NCBI RefSeq assembly: GCF_021018805.1 | Contig: NC_086259.1 | Coordinates: forward strand, 11,685,001 to 11,749,000 | Origin: Prinia subflava | Taxonomy: Eukaryota; Chordata; Aves; Passeriformes; Cisticolidae | DNA: 64,000 nucleotides | Direction: 5' to 3' | Shown here: positions 38,125-52,100 of the stretch, one piece after another | Layout of the letters: each line of letters opens with the position of its first letter | Position numbering within the stretch: the first letter of the stretch is position 1 | The notes under the pieces: generated by a model | Told to the model about the DNA's origin: nothing | The model's input: the letters and a program-made list of their open reading frames with translations, nothing else | Database searches by the model: none | Position numbers and translations under genes: made by a program

Positions 38125-40089
38125 CAGGGTGAAATACAGCTACTTGCTAAGGCAAAAGCCCAGGCAGGCAGACAATATATATCCTTTCAGGGCAGCTTTT
38201 CCCATTACTCATCTGGCAGCAGGAAGGGGAAAGCAAGCTCAAGCAGATGATAAAGTTAAACTAACAGTGCTGTTGAGCAAAAGGTGTCTCAGAGAAAACA
38301 GCTGGAGAAGAGTATCTGGACAAGATTTTCCTATTACTCCTAGGTTTTACTTGTAGAGAAAAAAGCAAAGAAAATGTACAAGCTGATTTCTTGGGACTTG
38401 AACTGTCTGACTGCAGTTTAAACCAATTTGAGAGTAGGTACAACTCTGAGTTCACCATCTGACCCTGCAACATGATACCCAAACTGAGCAACAGTTTGAA
38501 GTTCACTTCAGATTTCTTCATTTTGAGGATTACGATGAAGCATTTCCTGAGATGTCATGCTTTAAACAGCTAATGGCATGTGACAACCAAGTGCTTTTAC
38601 GTCTTACATCTAAAGTTGCAAACACTTGGCCTCTCCCCCAAGCACAGAAATATGTAGCAGCCCCAAGAGCTTGAAATCTGGGGCCTCACCAGAGTCTCCT
38701 TTTACTTTAGCAGGCACTGGATGCAAACAGTTTTCCACTTGCAAGTGGCAAAATCTTCTTTAAAAATGTCTCTCAGTGAGGGGCACAAGGGCTGCAGTGG
38801 GACCACAGCACTGGAGGGGGCAGAGAGACCCTGACTGCCCACAGCACAGTCACACGTGGACCTGGGCCACCCCAGCCTCCCAAAACAGCTGCTTTATGCC
38901 TTTGCCCACTGTTTCCATAGGATGCACATGGAATGATACAAAAAGCACCCACCAAATCACAAGACAAAGCAGACTTTCAAAACCACAAGTGGAAGTAGAT
39001 GCTCAGACCCTCTAGTGACTTACCCCAAGTGCTTCTTAAAGATTTTAGAGTCAATCAAACAAAATGGCACCATCAGGCAAAAAGCTGTCATTTCACACAG
39101 GTTTCCCCAGCATTTCCACTGGCTGGAGGTCAGAAGGACCACTGTGTTTTATGGAGCACAAACTTTCATAGATCAGAGCCCTTTCTAGGGAAGGGCTGTT
39201 TTGGAAGTTCTTGAAGCATTGAAAAACACATGTATGTCCTATTTATACACAGAAAAAATTAAAAATTCACTGAATCAGTGAAACTCTTGGTTTGGTTTAA
39301 TCTCTGTTTCAGTTTGTAAACTTGCCTGTTTGTACTGACTTGTACTTTGAAGTCAGCAATATAATTTTTCAACTCCTAAAACCCCAAGAATCACACAATT
39401 ACTCCATCATGCTATGCAAGAGGCATCACAGCACATACAAAGCACCAGGGCCCAGCTGCTGACTAACCCATGCTCTAACACTGCTTCTGGGTTTTGCTGA
39501 GAACACCAGAGCCAAACTCTTTTCAAGCAAAGTTTAAAAACTGGGATGCTTGCTATTAAGCTTCAAGTTTCTTTCTACTGTGGAAATGCTGCTTCAGCTG
39601 AATTTGGTGGAATTACAGGAGCTGATTAGGTTAACCACTGACTGTGTTTCCTGGAGGGCATCTGAGAACATGCCCTGACCCAAATTATTTAATCTTGATC
39701 CAGATTTGAACCATTAAATTTTAAGCTCCACATATCTCCAAGAAACAAAAAAGGTAATACAAACTTCAGAGCAGCTCTTAAATTTGAAAGGTAACAAGGC
39801 TCAGGCCACAAACACAATTGCTCCCAGCCATCCAGGGCAGCAAGAAACAAATCCTTGCTGCTCCTGCTCCGAGTGGAAAACTTTGCCAGAGGAGGCAGAG
39901 GAGGAAGGGGATGGGTCTGATGGCAGCTGGGCACAAGCTGGCTGTGCTGCACAATGCTTTGGTGTCAGCCAAGCCTTGAGCCTCATGACCCAAGGGAAAT
40001 TTCTGGCCAAAGGAGCTGAGGCAGACTCAGGAATCACTCCCCAGGCATGTGAACTCACAACCTGACTCCTTTGTAGCCAGGAGAGGGAC
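38125..40089. other. Intergenic DNA, nothing recognised
   Basis: Unique sequence with a GC-richer patch at 39800-40060 that opens several overlapping frames on both strands. None is protein-like. Confidence 0.6.
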
Positions 40090-40330
40090 CCTGCCCTGTC
40101 CCATATTATTTATACCTAGTCAAATATAAAAATTGACTCTCCAGATTCAACCATAAGCTCCAGCCTGGCCTCAAGACATTTCCCAATAAAAGCGTCGTTA
40201 AAAGAACTCCAATTACTTTGGTTTGGGATATTATTTATCAGACTGAAGGCAGGCAGCCAGCCACACTGTGTCAATAATAATGAACTTATTAGCCTAGAAA
40301 GGATAAAATATTGATTGACTTGCTACTTGC
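40090..40330. promoter_or_regulatory. Candidate conserved element
   Basis: Contains AATAAAAGCGTCGTTAAAAG, CCAATTACTTTGG, ATATTATTTATCAG and CAATAATAATGAACTTATTA. Two CpGs in AT-rich repeat-free sequence and a cluster of homeodomain cores. Inferred. Confidence 0.38.
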
Positions 40331-42599
40331 TTACACCTTTCACCAGCTTCCTCAGTAACAGCATCGGATGAAAATACTTCAACCTTGCACGAAGGATTTT
40401 TAAATAACACAGGGAGCATGCAAGAGCTTTCCTGAACTGCACAATGCAGCAGCATGCAAAACCATGTACTGATCTCCTCAGGCATGCAGTGAGATAGCAG
40501 AGGCTGCAAAGCTGTGCTAGCAGACACCTCACACACCTCATCAGCCCAGAGGGGGAAGCAATATTTATTAATTCAGGCCAAACAGCCCCTTGCACCTTAG
40601 CTGTAACCACAGAGATGCGTTCACAGAGGTTTCAGATATTTTTTCAACTTCTCAACATGGGGCCATATACCTTAAAAACTGAATTGCTTCATTTATTTCA
40701 GGATTCAGTTCAGCCTCAGAGAGTTTGGCCCATATATTTTACTACCAACACAGGAAAACCCCGGTTAAAGTGTAACAGTCACCAGCACTGAATGGGAGGC
40801 TACAGCACGTCCCCAGCAAGCTTTGGACACCTCTTCTCCTCCATTCCCAGAGAGAGGAGTGATATTACAACCTCCAGTTGAAGTCAGTGAACAGGAGAGG
40901 GCTCACCTGGACAGAGCATCCCACCCCAGCTTCCCCTTCCTGACAGGATGCCAGACAATCCCAAACTGAGGACCTGTGCCCAGGCCCCCTCCACTCCATT
41001 GCCATTACAGGCTGCTTTTCATTATACCCAGGGCAACACAGCATAAATCCCGAATACACTGAACCTATTTCAGCAAGGGACAGTAATTTTGAGTCTTCAC
41101 AGCCTCCAGCCTCAGCTGAGCAATTCTGAAAGAGCCATATCCTGGTGAAGCAGCCAAGCCCTCTCCCATACTCTCCTGACCTACAGATATGCTTAATATG
41201 TTAATTTTTGTTTTGCTTTCAGAACAAAACCTGCCTTTTAAATAAAATTTTAACAGATTCTAAACCAGAAACACTGCACTCCCCTGAGGCATTAAAAAAT
41301 GCAAACTGAAGACTTCCCATGTGTCGGGGTTATTACTTATTTCCTTCTAAAAACAGAAGAAGTGTTGCAACAGTTGTAATGCTCCAGCTCACTAGGCCAA
41401 GAAGATGTTTTCTTTCTGCACACTCATTAACCATAGTGTGGAACTCAATAACTGTTCTAATTTCCTACCTTAAATGTTTTTCTTCCCCCCAGTTTTCATT
41501 TTATGTTTCACATTTACATAGGACTACACTCCACCACTTACCTTGAGAGTCTAGTTGCTGTCAAACACAATAAAAGGAAAGGAAAGTGTCTGGAATCACA
41601 GAAGCTTTAGTGTTGAAAATTTTAATTTAATTTCTAGAAATGAATTTAAGCACTCAAAGCTTTCTTTGTCAGCCTCAGATGAGAAATTGATAGGCTTTGA
41701 AGGCAAGCAAATTTTTTTTAGTCAAATCTCTCAAGTAAATATTTATGTTAGATATAATAACAGATGCTATTTCACACCACAAATTAAATAGCAGCCAGTT
41801 ATTAAATCTGGTGCAATGCCATGAAACTCTTGGGCACAGTTGCCCACAGTAGGTGCCCTGTAATGAGGCTGAGCTCCAGGATGGTTCCTGAGCCTCAGCT
41901 CCAAAGCCTGAGCCTCAGTCAAGCTGCTGCCATGGCCTCAAGAGTCCTTGGCTGAGCTCACAGAGAGATTTGCTCTGTGGCACAGGGAGGAATTACCTAC
42001 CCACGCCACATTGCTGCTGCTTTTGCAAAATGCTCTTGCCTTCAGGGCCAAAATGCTGTTTGTGTCTGGTTTGCAGAGCCTGTGAAAGAGAGGAGAGGGC
42101 CCGGCATGGGGAAGGGAAGGGACAGGACCCTCCATGCTCTGGGTAGCCCAGCAGCTTCCCCAGCTCAGACACTGGATTTCCTCTGCCCCCAGGGTGAGGT
42201 GATCTCTGTGTGAGAACACTGGATGTGCACTTTGAAGCCTTCAAGGTGCAAAAGACATGGCACATTCAATTTAACTTCTAATAACATGCCAGCATTTAAA
42301 CACCTGAGGCACAACAGAGACAGATCCTGCATTGTGCCAAACCACCTGCATCCAGCCTGCACAAGAGACAGCACCAGCGCAGACACAGCAGCAAAGGCTC
42401 CCAAGGGCAAACACTGCTCCGAGGGCTCCAGCAGAGACCCCCAGGGCAGCCCCAGTGCAGGGCCAGGCAGGCTGCAGCTGCTCTGGAGCTGCTCTGGAGC
42501 TGCTCTGGAGCTGCGGCACAGCACCAGCTCCAGCAGCAGCACACTGACACCCTGCAGGAGGTGACAGGGCAGGAGCAGATGTCAATGCTACCTCTTTTC
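40331..42599. other. Intergenic DNA; 11-bp triplication at 42481-42513
   Basis: No gene is seen. CTCTGGAGCTG occurs three times in tandem at 42481-42513 within a GC-rich, CpG-poor patch (41880-42560) that opens frames up to 125 codons on both strands. Confidence 0.6.
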
Positions 42600-42840
42600 T
42601 CTATCTTATTTGGCTAATTGCACAATCACAAGACGGCTTCAAAGCATGCCAAAGAGTGGGATAATGACACTTCATGGGTGAGAAGGCCTTTCATTTCTCT
42701 TTCTCCTCTAATAACCACTGATGATGAACCATTATCTTACCATCTTGCCCTGCCTTGTTTTGTCTTAATGCATGTATTTAACAAGATTACTTAAGAGTGT
42801 AGCACAAGGGATGCCTAATAAGGCAAGACCATAAATTTTG
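42600..42840. promoter_or_regulatory. Candidate conserved element
   Basis: Contains TTTGGCTAATTGCAC, GGGATAATGACACTTC, CCATTATCTTACC, ATGCATGTATTTAAC and CCTAATAAGGC. Homeodomain and GATA-like cores with no repeats. Inferred. Confidence 0.35.
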
Positions 42841-43599
42841 AAAGTCCCACTTTATCTCTTATTACTGCAATATTTCTGCCTGCTGCCTTGGCAGAACATG
42901 AGGGCTGTAAACCCGCAGGGCTGGGCAGGGGGACTCCTTTACTCCTCTCAGAGCTGCTTCACTGCACGCAATTACAATCCTCTATTTATACCATGGCTCC
43001 TTTGGATAAGGCACTTGTAAGTCATTCCAAAATGGCAGAAAGGAAAGGGAAAGTTTGGCTGCAATAGCCAAAGCAGTAGAGGGCAGGGATAAAGGAAAGA
43101 TTCTTGGAAATCATTTGTGCCCACAGCACAGTGCAAATACCCAGGCTGGTGAATGGAGCTGGGGCACGTTTCCTAACTGGTGCAGTTATAGCCAGGTGGC
43201 CAGCAAGGCTGGAACACACAGAAGCTGACAGCAATCACTCAGCACACAGCAGCTCTGCAGCCTGAGTTTGCCCATGAACAATCCCACTGAACTTAAAGGC
43301 AACGCCACATGCCCAAAATCAGGACAGGTTTCAAAGACAATAAGAGAGAATTGCTATATCCATCTGTCCTGTCCCAACTGGAGGGTGAGCAGCAGCCTTG
43401 CTGCAGGCCCTGCTGGAGAGGATCATGAGACCCCCTCTAGCAGAAACACTGCAGTGTACAGTCAATCACACGAGCTACTGAGCAAGCAATGCTCACAATC
43501 CCCTCTCGCTCCTGGAGTGCCATCAAGTAGGCAGAAATTTTCAGCAAAATGATGCAATTCCAAAAGTACATTAGATCACAGATTCTCATGGAGCAAAAC
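42841..43599. other. Intergenic DNA, nothing recognised
   Basis: Unique sequence with short chance open frames only. Confidence 0.6.
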
Positions 43600-44215
43600 A
43601 AGGCACGTTCATACTATTGGCAGACCATCATAATATTTTCTGCTGTTCATCAGGATAATAAAACAGAGTAAATCTTCCCAAATACAAAATTAAGCCAGAA
43701 TTCTAGGAAAAAGGGGATAGGAATAGTGCTGCATCTCACTAACTATCTATCAATGAAGAATACAAGCATATATTTTCAAAAGAAAGACACATCCATAGTA
43801 TGCTAAATACAATAAGTATTAATTAAATCATTATTAACAATCAAAATCTAATTTCTTTCTGTCACTTTCTGATATCTTAACTAAAGGCATATTTGCAATA
43901 CTATTATAACGAGTTACAGTTCAAGCAATAGAGCTGCTTGCAATAATTCAGAAACATGTACACTTTCATATGAATATATCATGCCTAACTAATGAGATTG
44001 CTCATTTCATAACTTCAGTTCCATTTTTATTATTTCATAAAACTGGAAGTCCTTATCCATTTTATGAAAAACACCTTTGTGAAATTCATTAAATAAGCAT
44101 AAAAAATTCATTAAACAAGTGAATTGCATTCATGGCTGCTTTGATGCAAATGCCCTTTAAGCAATGTAAAACTCCATATTGATTTAACCTTTCATGTTCT
44201 GATATTTCCATGTGG
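43600..44215. promoter_or_regulatory. Candidate conserved enhancer
   Basis: A long repeat-free AT-rich stretch with GGATAATAAAAC, AAGTATTAATTAAATC, GCAATAATTCAG, AAATTCATTAAATAAGC, AAAATTCATTAAACAAG and GATGCAAATG (octamer-like). The near-duplicated AATTCATTAAA word at about 44085 and 44105 stands out. Inferred. Confidence 0.38.
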
Positions 44216-44243
44216 AGATATATATATAAATATATATATATAA
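44216..44243. repeat. (TA)n microsatellite with AAA interruption
   Basis: Alternating TA tract interrupted by AAATA. Confidence 0.85.
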
Positions 44244-47200
44244 ATCTTTATTCAAGGAATGAAATTAAGTGCTGATCCCTTGATCTCCAGCCAGGGTGAG
44301 GTAGCTTGGTCAATTTAAATAGTCATTGCTGATCAGCAAACAGCTGAGTTTGTATTAAAACACAGCACTAGTATTTCTGTATGTCTTTTCTGGCAAATAA
44401 ATGCACATATAATATATTGGGCCAAATCAATATGATGCCTGAAATTTCCTCTGTAGCAGAAAGTCAACCCAATATTGGCTAAGTCCTGTGGGACTAGTTA
44501 TAACCAGCTCCTGCTGGTGAGGCAGAAGGTAGATGAGCTGAGTACCTGGTGAGCTGCTCGTCCTCACTGCCAGCGAAAGCTGCTGCAAACAGTGCAGCCA
44601 ACAAGCCAAGGTCTGTCTGAACCTGATTTGGGCAGGTGGTACATGGGGGAACTGCCAAACTGAGGGAGCAGCTCCATTTTCATGGGGTCACTCTGTGTCC
44701 TTTCAGTGGTTTCAACAGCCACTTGTCTCACTAACTTTAAACTAAAACCACAATCTTTTCCCAGTACTGAAGGCAGCGTGAAGAGTGAAAGGAATCACTA
44801 ATCCCTTATCCAAGAGCCATTCTCTTCTCAGTGTTTCCAGTGCATTGGACAACAGAGAGGATAACATGAGAAAAACACACCTGCAACAAAAACATCTGCT
44901 GGTGAAGGTGAGCTTCTGATTAGACTCAGAATTGTCGTGAATGTACTTTTACTCCTCCAGTCATCCAAAATATCCTGTTGATAAGAAGCAATCTTTTCCA
45001 CAAAACACTTAGGGTAGTGTAACTCCAGCAATGTACAAGATATCCAGAGCATTCCAAAACAAGCACCGGGGCTGATGTTCATACTGGATTTCAGCAGTGT
45101 GAGGCACTGACATCTCACTCCACCACAAACCCGTCCTGGCACACACCGAGTTGGAGGGCACCATCCAGAGCTGCCCCTGAGGCCTTCAGCAGCCCCAGGA
45201 GGGCACTGGCTGCAGCAGGAGCCCAAAATCCCTCCCCACTCAGCCAGGCCTGAGGCACGACGGTGGGAGATGAGCAGGGCAACTCACTGCTGGGCTGCTC
45301 CTTTCTGCTGTGCTTCACACCCACCAGTTTCAATGAAGAGAACTTAATCAAGCAGGGCTTACATGGAGGGGAGGGTAAGCTACCACCCCTGCAGCTTCCC
45401 AAGGCCCACATTTCAATGATGCCTCTCCTGAATCACCTTCCACAGCCCTTCCATGCCTCATTTTCCTTTCCAGGTGCCTCTCTTGCACACTTCCTTTTCC
45501 CTCAGCTCATTTTTCTCCAGCAAACTTAGCCAGAAACAACCCCCATTTCCATTTCTAACCATTTAAATTATAAACAATAATTTTTACACACCAAAACAGG
45601 TCTTTAATTCTCATATTTCCCTCCAAAGTACACCCAGACATCCTTATTCTCAGTAAGCTGAGCCAAACAAAACAAATCAAGTCTCTAGGCCAAGCTTTCC
45701 AGGAGTTAAAAATAAGCCCAAGAGTATTAAAATAAACTTCAAAAAGAACAAAAAAATCAGAAAACATTTTTAAAGTATCATCATTTTTAAAACTCCCCAA
45801 TTCTTAACCAATGTTCCAGAAGCTGCTGTTTCAAAAAGAAAAAAAAAAAGTTATGGCTTTTTTCCCCCAAAGTAAAAAGAAATCATATTGAAAATGAGTT
45901 TTGTAATAAAGGAGTTTCAGCCTTAAATCACAGAATTGCATAAGCCAGCACAGCATAAAGCTCTTTCCACCTCGATCATCACAACAGTGAACAAAAGAGA
46001 TGAAAACATCTTCACTTCCCACTTTAGTACTTCCTGACCCTCCGACACTCACTGCTCCTGAGCTGGCTTTCTCTGACCCAAAGGGCATCTGCCACTGAAC
46101 AAGCCCAAAATAGTATTTAAAGCCATTTAACTTCATCATTATTAGGTTTTAGTTCAGGCCTCCCTTGACACTATTGGCCAACAATAAGGCCTCCAGGTAC
46201 CCTGTGGAATTTTAAGCCTCGACAAGACTTACACAGGCACATTTCCACCTGCAGCAAGATTTGAAACTGGCTTTGTAATAATTAAAAGAGAGAAAAAAGG
46301 GGGGATAAAAACCTTGGGAGCTTTTTTCACAATTACTAATTTAACAGACAAACTATGTTTTATTGATAGTTCCAATAATAAATTTGCCTTCCGTACACAC
46401 TGCTGCTGATGCCTAAAATAAGATGTGCAAGAAGAGAATCTCGTGCCTAAGGCTTTTTTAGGATAATGCACAACAATTCAAGCAAGAGCTCTTCAGTAGA
46501 GCCCCACTCTGCAAGGGCTGCCCTTTGCCTTTCTGGCTCAGACAAGGAGCTCAGCATTTCTGCACACGTGCTGCCATCAGCCTCCTCACTCAGGCAGGCA
46601 CAAACTCACACAAGTGTCAGCCCTGCAGGCTTCGTCAGAAACTAGATTTTGATTGAAGAAAATAATTGGTCTGACAGTACCACAACTTTCAAAATTTGAC
46701 TGCATGCTATTGGAAATAGAGGTATAGACCACAGAGAGCCTATGGCACAACAACTCATTCATCTAGAGCAAGATGAATTGGCAGGGATATAAAGTTACTT
46801 CTGTATATTTGAAGAAAAAAATATTATCCCTAAATTTTGCAGGTGAATGAGCAGTTCTAAAGTGCCCCAAGGTCAGTGTGACAATTCCAGCTGAAAGTCT
46901 GCCCAGGAGTTTCCAAGACCTCTGCCTTGTGCAATCACCGTGCTGGAATATCACACCTTGGTGAAGCGGATGCAGCCAGAGATGCCACAACCCTCCCTCC
47001 TCACACACAGCTGCACCCCAAGTGCACAGTCCCAGCTCAGCTGTCCTTCCAGAAGTTATTGCAGCTGCAAATACCCAGGGTGCTGTTAATCTGCAAACAG
47101 GGCTTTCTGCAGCCTTTCCCTTGCATTTAAATCAGTCTCACTTGAGAAAAAAAAAAAAAATCTGTTTGTTTTAGCTAGGCTAACTAATCAGTGATGTGTT

Positions 47201-47432
47201 TGGCTGGAAACCTGTTATGTTTTGCTACTTTATCATGTTGCTATTTCCATGTTCAAAAGCTAGTTAAATTATTTACGCTACACTTCATATATTGTGTACA
47301 ACACTTGCCTTGACATGAACAGCAGCAACTGCAAAGCCAGTTTCCTTGAGCCAGTGCTCCAGGATAACAGAGAGCTGTGCTTTGCAGGGAATGTCAGAGC
47401 CCCAACTCTCCTCCTTCCTCCCTCCCCACAAG
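44244..47432. other. Intergenic DNA, no recognised gene
   Basis: Mixed unique sequence. A GC-richer patch at 45100-45260 opens frames on both strands. Short A-runs lie near 45838 and 47146. Confidence 0.6.
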
Positions 47433-47435
47433 AAA

Positions 47436-47478
<43 letters not shown>

Positions 47479-47481
47479 AAA
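47433..47481. repeat. (AAAT)n microsatellite, about 12 units
   Basis: Nearly perfect AAAT tetranucleotide repeat. Confidence 0.95.
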
Positions 47482-48599
47482 GCACCACAAAGACATGAAA
47501 TGGCTTCAAAGTCTTGAACAGCAATGCTAATTTCATTCTGCAGAATATTACAAAACACTGAGTATAAAGGAATAAGCTGAGCATTAGCTCAGTGTAAGAG
47601 TCTACCTACATCTAAAATTCACTGTGAATGATAAATTGCTTTCAGCCAATAACACCCAACATTATTTTAAAATGTATATTATAGAACATGTACTTCAAGA
47701 GGCTCTGTGAATATTTCATTATACCATCCCAATCATTTAGACTGTGTGATACACATCTCATTGTAGTTGCTCTCTCTTTTAAGGTACAGTTTGATTTCCT
47801 CCCTGTCTTTTTATTTATTTAAATCACAACTGAGTTGAATTACCATTCCTTTGCTCATCAGCAAACAAACTGGGCAGAGTTAAGAAACCCTGAAAACTTG
47901 GGAAGTACTTTTGTGGTCAGAAAAACAAACCTGTTCAGGTATCTCAGAGGCCCCAAATCACACTCCAGTGATCGTGGGAACACACCCTCCCCCAGCACTG
48001 CTGTTTTGAAGCATCACCAAGCAGCATTTAAGCACAATACACATTTTTTTAAAATGTGAGTGCTGCAGGAGGATGGGGTTCCTACAGTTCTGCTGCTGCA
48101 AAAGCTAACAGCTATTTTTCTGAGATTCACTAAGGACACTCTGGCACAGAACAAGCCATTTCTGATGCTCTCACCTGTCAGAAAACCTGCACCCACCTCT
48201 GCAAACCGGAGCGTGGATTTTCAGTGCCACCTCACTTTCCACTACATTCCAGCTGGCTCGGGCATTCCCCCACTAAAGCAAGGGCTGCAGGCAGTGACAC
48301 AGGCAGGAAACACCACACACACTGCAAGGTAATTCCAGACAACAGCCATCTCCAGCAGATCCAATGGTGCCTTCCTGGGATCCAGCAGAAAACACCGTGG
48401 TGCTGCACAGACACCCTGCAACACAGCCTGTGCCTGAGGAGCTCACAGCTCCATTTCCCTCCTCTGTACTTTGGTGTATGGAAAATAATAACTTGTACAT
48501 AAAGCAGAACGCGAGTCACAGGCTGGGGAAGGAGGTTATAAACAAAGTCTTTTGGTATAATATTGCTACACTTTCCATATTGATCAGTAAGCTCACAAG
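47482..48599. other. Intergenic DNA; weak conserved-like segment 47630-47830
   Basis: 47630-47830 has GATAAATTGC, AGCCAATAACACC and CCCAATCATTTAG words. A GC-richer patch at 48200-48470 opens frames on both strands. No gene is recognised. Confidence 0.55.
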
Positions 48600-49280
48600 C
48601 TCCTAAGTGCCTTATTGTATATTGTTATTAAAATTCAGTTAAGAGGCATTTTACTGAATCAGGTCAAGGCTGAGTGATCCTCCCAGTTCAAGCCTTGATA
48701 TTGCACAGTTCTTGTGAATTGAGTCATAGATATCGTGAAACATTACAAGTCAAATCAATATTTTATAGCCTTTGCACAGACCATGAGTCTGAAACTCTAT
48801 CAGCACGGTGTCCTGAACAGAAGGATTTGCAGGAGCTAAAATAATTTACTGTAATAAGGCACTGACCCATGCAGTCCTTAATGATCATTTAGATTTGGCA
48901 ATACATCTAACCACTATTGAACTGCTTGGGACTTGTGGGGTTTTTTTCAGAAGAAAATTCCTACATCAGATTAAGGACATAAGCAGTAACCCAACCGCAA
49001 GGCTCGGTTTTGTTTCATGTAAATTCATTCCGATTATATAAACTGCTAAATTAAGAAATGAGGTATTTAAAACAAAGAGGTTAAAACACAGCCACAAAGA
49101 CACAAACAAACATCATAGAAATCCTTAATTCCATTTCTTGCCTTGTTTGTTTATTGAAGTGCCATATGTTTCTGCAAGTGCTATGAAAATATCATAAGAT
49201 CATAATTATAAGGTTTGTTGAATTATAGAGTAAAGAAGCCACTTATTTACATTTAAATATGAACAGTGGTAATTGAAATG
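48600..49280. promoter_or_regulatory. Candidate conserved enhancer
   Basis: Contains TATTGTTATTAAAATTC, CAAATCAATATTTTATAG, CCTTAATGATCATTTAG and TTCCGATTATATAAAC; SOX, homeodomain and GATA-like cores with isolated CpGs and no repeats. Inferred. Confidence 0.38.
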
Positions 49281-52066
49281 TCACATGCTTCTCTGTTCTT
49301 GACTCCAGAAAAATATTTATCTACCAACAGCTTGATGTGCTTTCAACAATGGCCTGGATTCATGAAAGGGACTGCTACTCACATCACTCTCTGCCTTCAT
49401 TTATTTCTCCCTTACGATTTACAAACTCAGATGAGGGCTCCTGAAGTCTGCAGGCACTGACGTAGCCATGAAGACATTGTGATGTAAACAGGTACTAAGG
49501 ATTGTTACTAAGCTGGTGGTCAGTAATTCTTTGACCTGTCAACATGTGAATCCCTGCAATAGCTTCAGGAATTCAGTTTTAAATTGACCTCATGGAACTG
49601 ATGCAAAAAACAACTGCAGATGTATTTAAACTGATTAGCTCTTGTTAAAATCCAATAGTGAGCACACACAAGTCAAGCTGATGTTGAGCACACACAGAGA
49701 GGGTTACAAGATTAAGATTAAAATTGTAATACTTGAATTCAGGCAGGGCACTTCAGCCCTGGACACATCCTACTGTGCCAAACTCACCTATGAGACCTAA
49801 AGCTTGACCCTTCTTCAACACAACCAGTGTCAGAAATAGGTTCAATTCTTCTAAGCAAGCTCAGAAGAAGAGCAAAGGCCCAAACCAGAGGAAAGTAATT
49901 CCCTATAAAGAGTACATCACTCAGACCCATGCAGCAGAGAGCAGCCAGCCCGGGGAAGGCAGAAGCCAACACCATTTTTATTCTTGTTACATATATGAGT
50001 AATAATTCTTATCATGCAAGGACTGAAGTTTGGGTCATTCTTTTGCTGCTCTTTCTCCAAGAAGGCTCTTTCACTGCACTGCTTGAGAAGCCCAGAGATT
50101 TTACCAGCTCTGTTTAATAGCCACACACTCTACCCCCAAGTTAATGGTAAAGCTTTGAATTGACATAAGCAGTTTTAGGTTAATGCTAAACCAATAAATC
50201 CAAGTCACCTGCTCTGGTCCCCTCCACCTGTCTCAAACCACTCCTTGTTTTCTAGATTAATAATTAAATGTACCAACATCTTTCTTGGAGATTCTGAAAA
50301 CAAACTAGGCTGACTGGAGCTTAGTGGGGTGGGGGGGGGGCGGGTAACAATTACAGGGAAGCACTCAGGAGATGAGGAAAAAAAATATATCTGGAGCAGT
50401 CACAACTTGTATCAAACACTAACAGAACTCTCCAGCATCACCAAAATCCAGTACAGCCACTGCTGCTGGGGCTCCAGGAACACTGCAACACTGGGCATTA
50501 GTGACCACGTCTGGCTCATGATGGACACTGGGGTTTAAGTTTCTGTACTTCTTTGATGTCAGAGATCTGGCAGATGTCTCTCACTGTCACCCCTCATTCT
50601 CTAAGTTCCAATAAAACAGCTGCACTTCTTCACTTTGCCACACAAGGTAGGCTCAAAGGACAAATACGGGGCAAATTAATGGCAAAAAGGAGTACAAGTG
50701 CAGGGTACACTGATGCTATCTTAAAAAAAAAGAAAACATCCTTGGGCAGAGGAAAAATATTCTTCCCTCACCAGTTTGAACCATTCCCCATGGAGTGCAC
50801 TCACAATGTCTACAAACAACCTGGGTTTTTACTAGCTTTGAACACTGCTTCTGCACATGTATCTATTAATACCAGAGACTGAGTGCGTACAGTCTATAGA
50901 TGGCATTTAGCCAGTCATAAAGGAATTAATCTGACACTAAACATTATTCATATTGTTTTTTTCTATTATCTTTTTCTCAAAGGTTTAACTTCACTTGCTA
51001 CAGTCCAGGGCTTATTTAGCACACATGACCAAACCAAAGGCAGGGAGATGACAAAAAGCAGCCACTGCAGTCATGGTGCTACCCAGCCCAAACTGGAATC
51101 TGGGAGAGCAGCACACACAACCCTGCACACCAATTGTCTGCAAAAGGCAGGAGCCAGCTGGCCAGAGGGGTGGGGGCAGATGGAATGAGGCTGTTCCCAC
51201 ATGTGCCCACAGCTGGGATGCCCAGGGCCCTTTGCAGCCCTGCCTGCTCCATCCCTGCCCAGCACAGCACACAAGGGAGGCAATCAGCCATTTCCACAGC
51301 CAAACCCCATAACAGGATACCACCAGCAGAAGGAGGATGCATAAATATTTAGGCTCAACAGAAGAGTACAGGTAAAAGAATCTGTGGGGCAGTATTTTTA
51401 CTGACTGATAAAAGAGACACAGAAAGCAATGAGGACAAGCAAGGCAGGCAAGGACCTCATAATGAGGCAATCCCAACACTGCTGACTGCCCACTGCACAT
51501 TTGCTCAGGCTTTTGCTAGCTCTGCATAATCAAAGAGGCACTGAGAGCTGATGCACGAGGAACAAACCAAGCAGAGGAACAAGTCTTTGTCCATCTTGTA
51601 GGGTTCAGCCTTCAGGAGCCTGCACTGTGATATGCAGTTGAAACTTTGGAGAAGCAGCACCTCCCACGGTCACCCCACTGTCCCCAGGTGCCCACCACTC
51701 ACTGCAGCAGTATTTGGTACAACTAATTCACCTTTCACTCCCAACAGCAGCCAGAGAAAGAAAGATACACAAATATCTCCTCCACCACTACCACCAGTAC
51801 AGATCTCTGGTGCTATACCCAGCCACTCAAAGAGCAGCACAGATTTTACAAAGATAAGACAAAACAAGCTACAAAATAGCCATGGAAGCTGTAGCACTGC
51901 CTGGGTAAACATTTAAACATCACACATCACATTAAACTCTTCCTTGAAAATAATAAACACTGCAGATTCGTATTCCATCTCTGTTACGTTAGTATTCTTT
52001 GCTTCATTGCCCATTTACAAATCATGAAGAATTCATAGATGAATAATGGACTGAGAATAATATCTA
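49281..52066. other. Intergenic DNA; G-run at 50326-50344
   Basis: No gene is seen. GGGGTGGGGGGGGGGCGGG at 50326-50344 is a short G-tract able to form a quadruplex. A GC-richer patch at 51070-51330 opens frames on both strands. Confidence 0.6.
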
Positions 52067-52100
52067 TGTATGTATATATATATATATATATATATAAAAA
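52067..52100. repeat. (TA)n microsatellite
   Basis: Tract of alternating TA with one GT interruption near its left end, flanked by ATAAAAATATAAAA. Confidence 0.9.

Noticed and set aside
38099..38136. T26 followed by CAGG as a splice acceptor
   Set aside because: No exon-like open frame with a donor follows; the T-run is better read as a homopolymer or retrotransposon tail.
42165..42585. Several frames on both strands up to 125 codons
   Set aside because: Produced by a GC-rich CpG-poor patch with an 11-bp triplication; repetitive Ala/Gln/Leu content without domain features.
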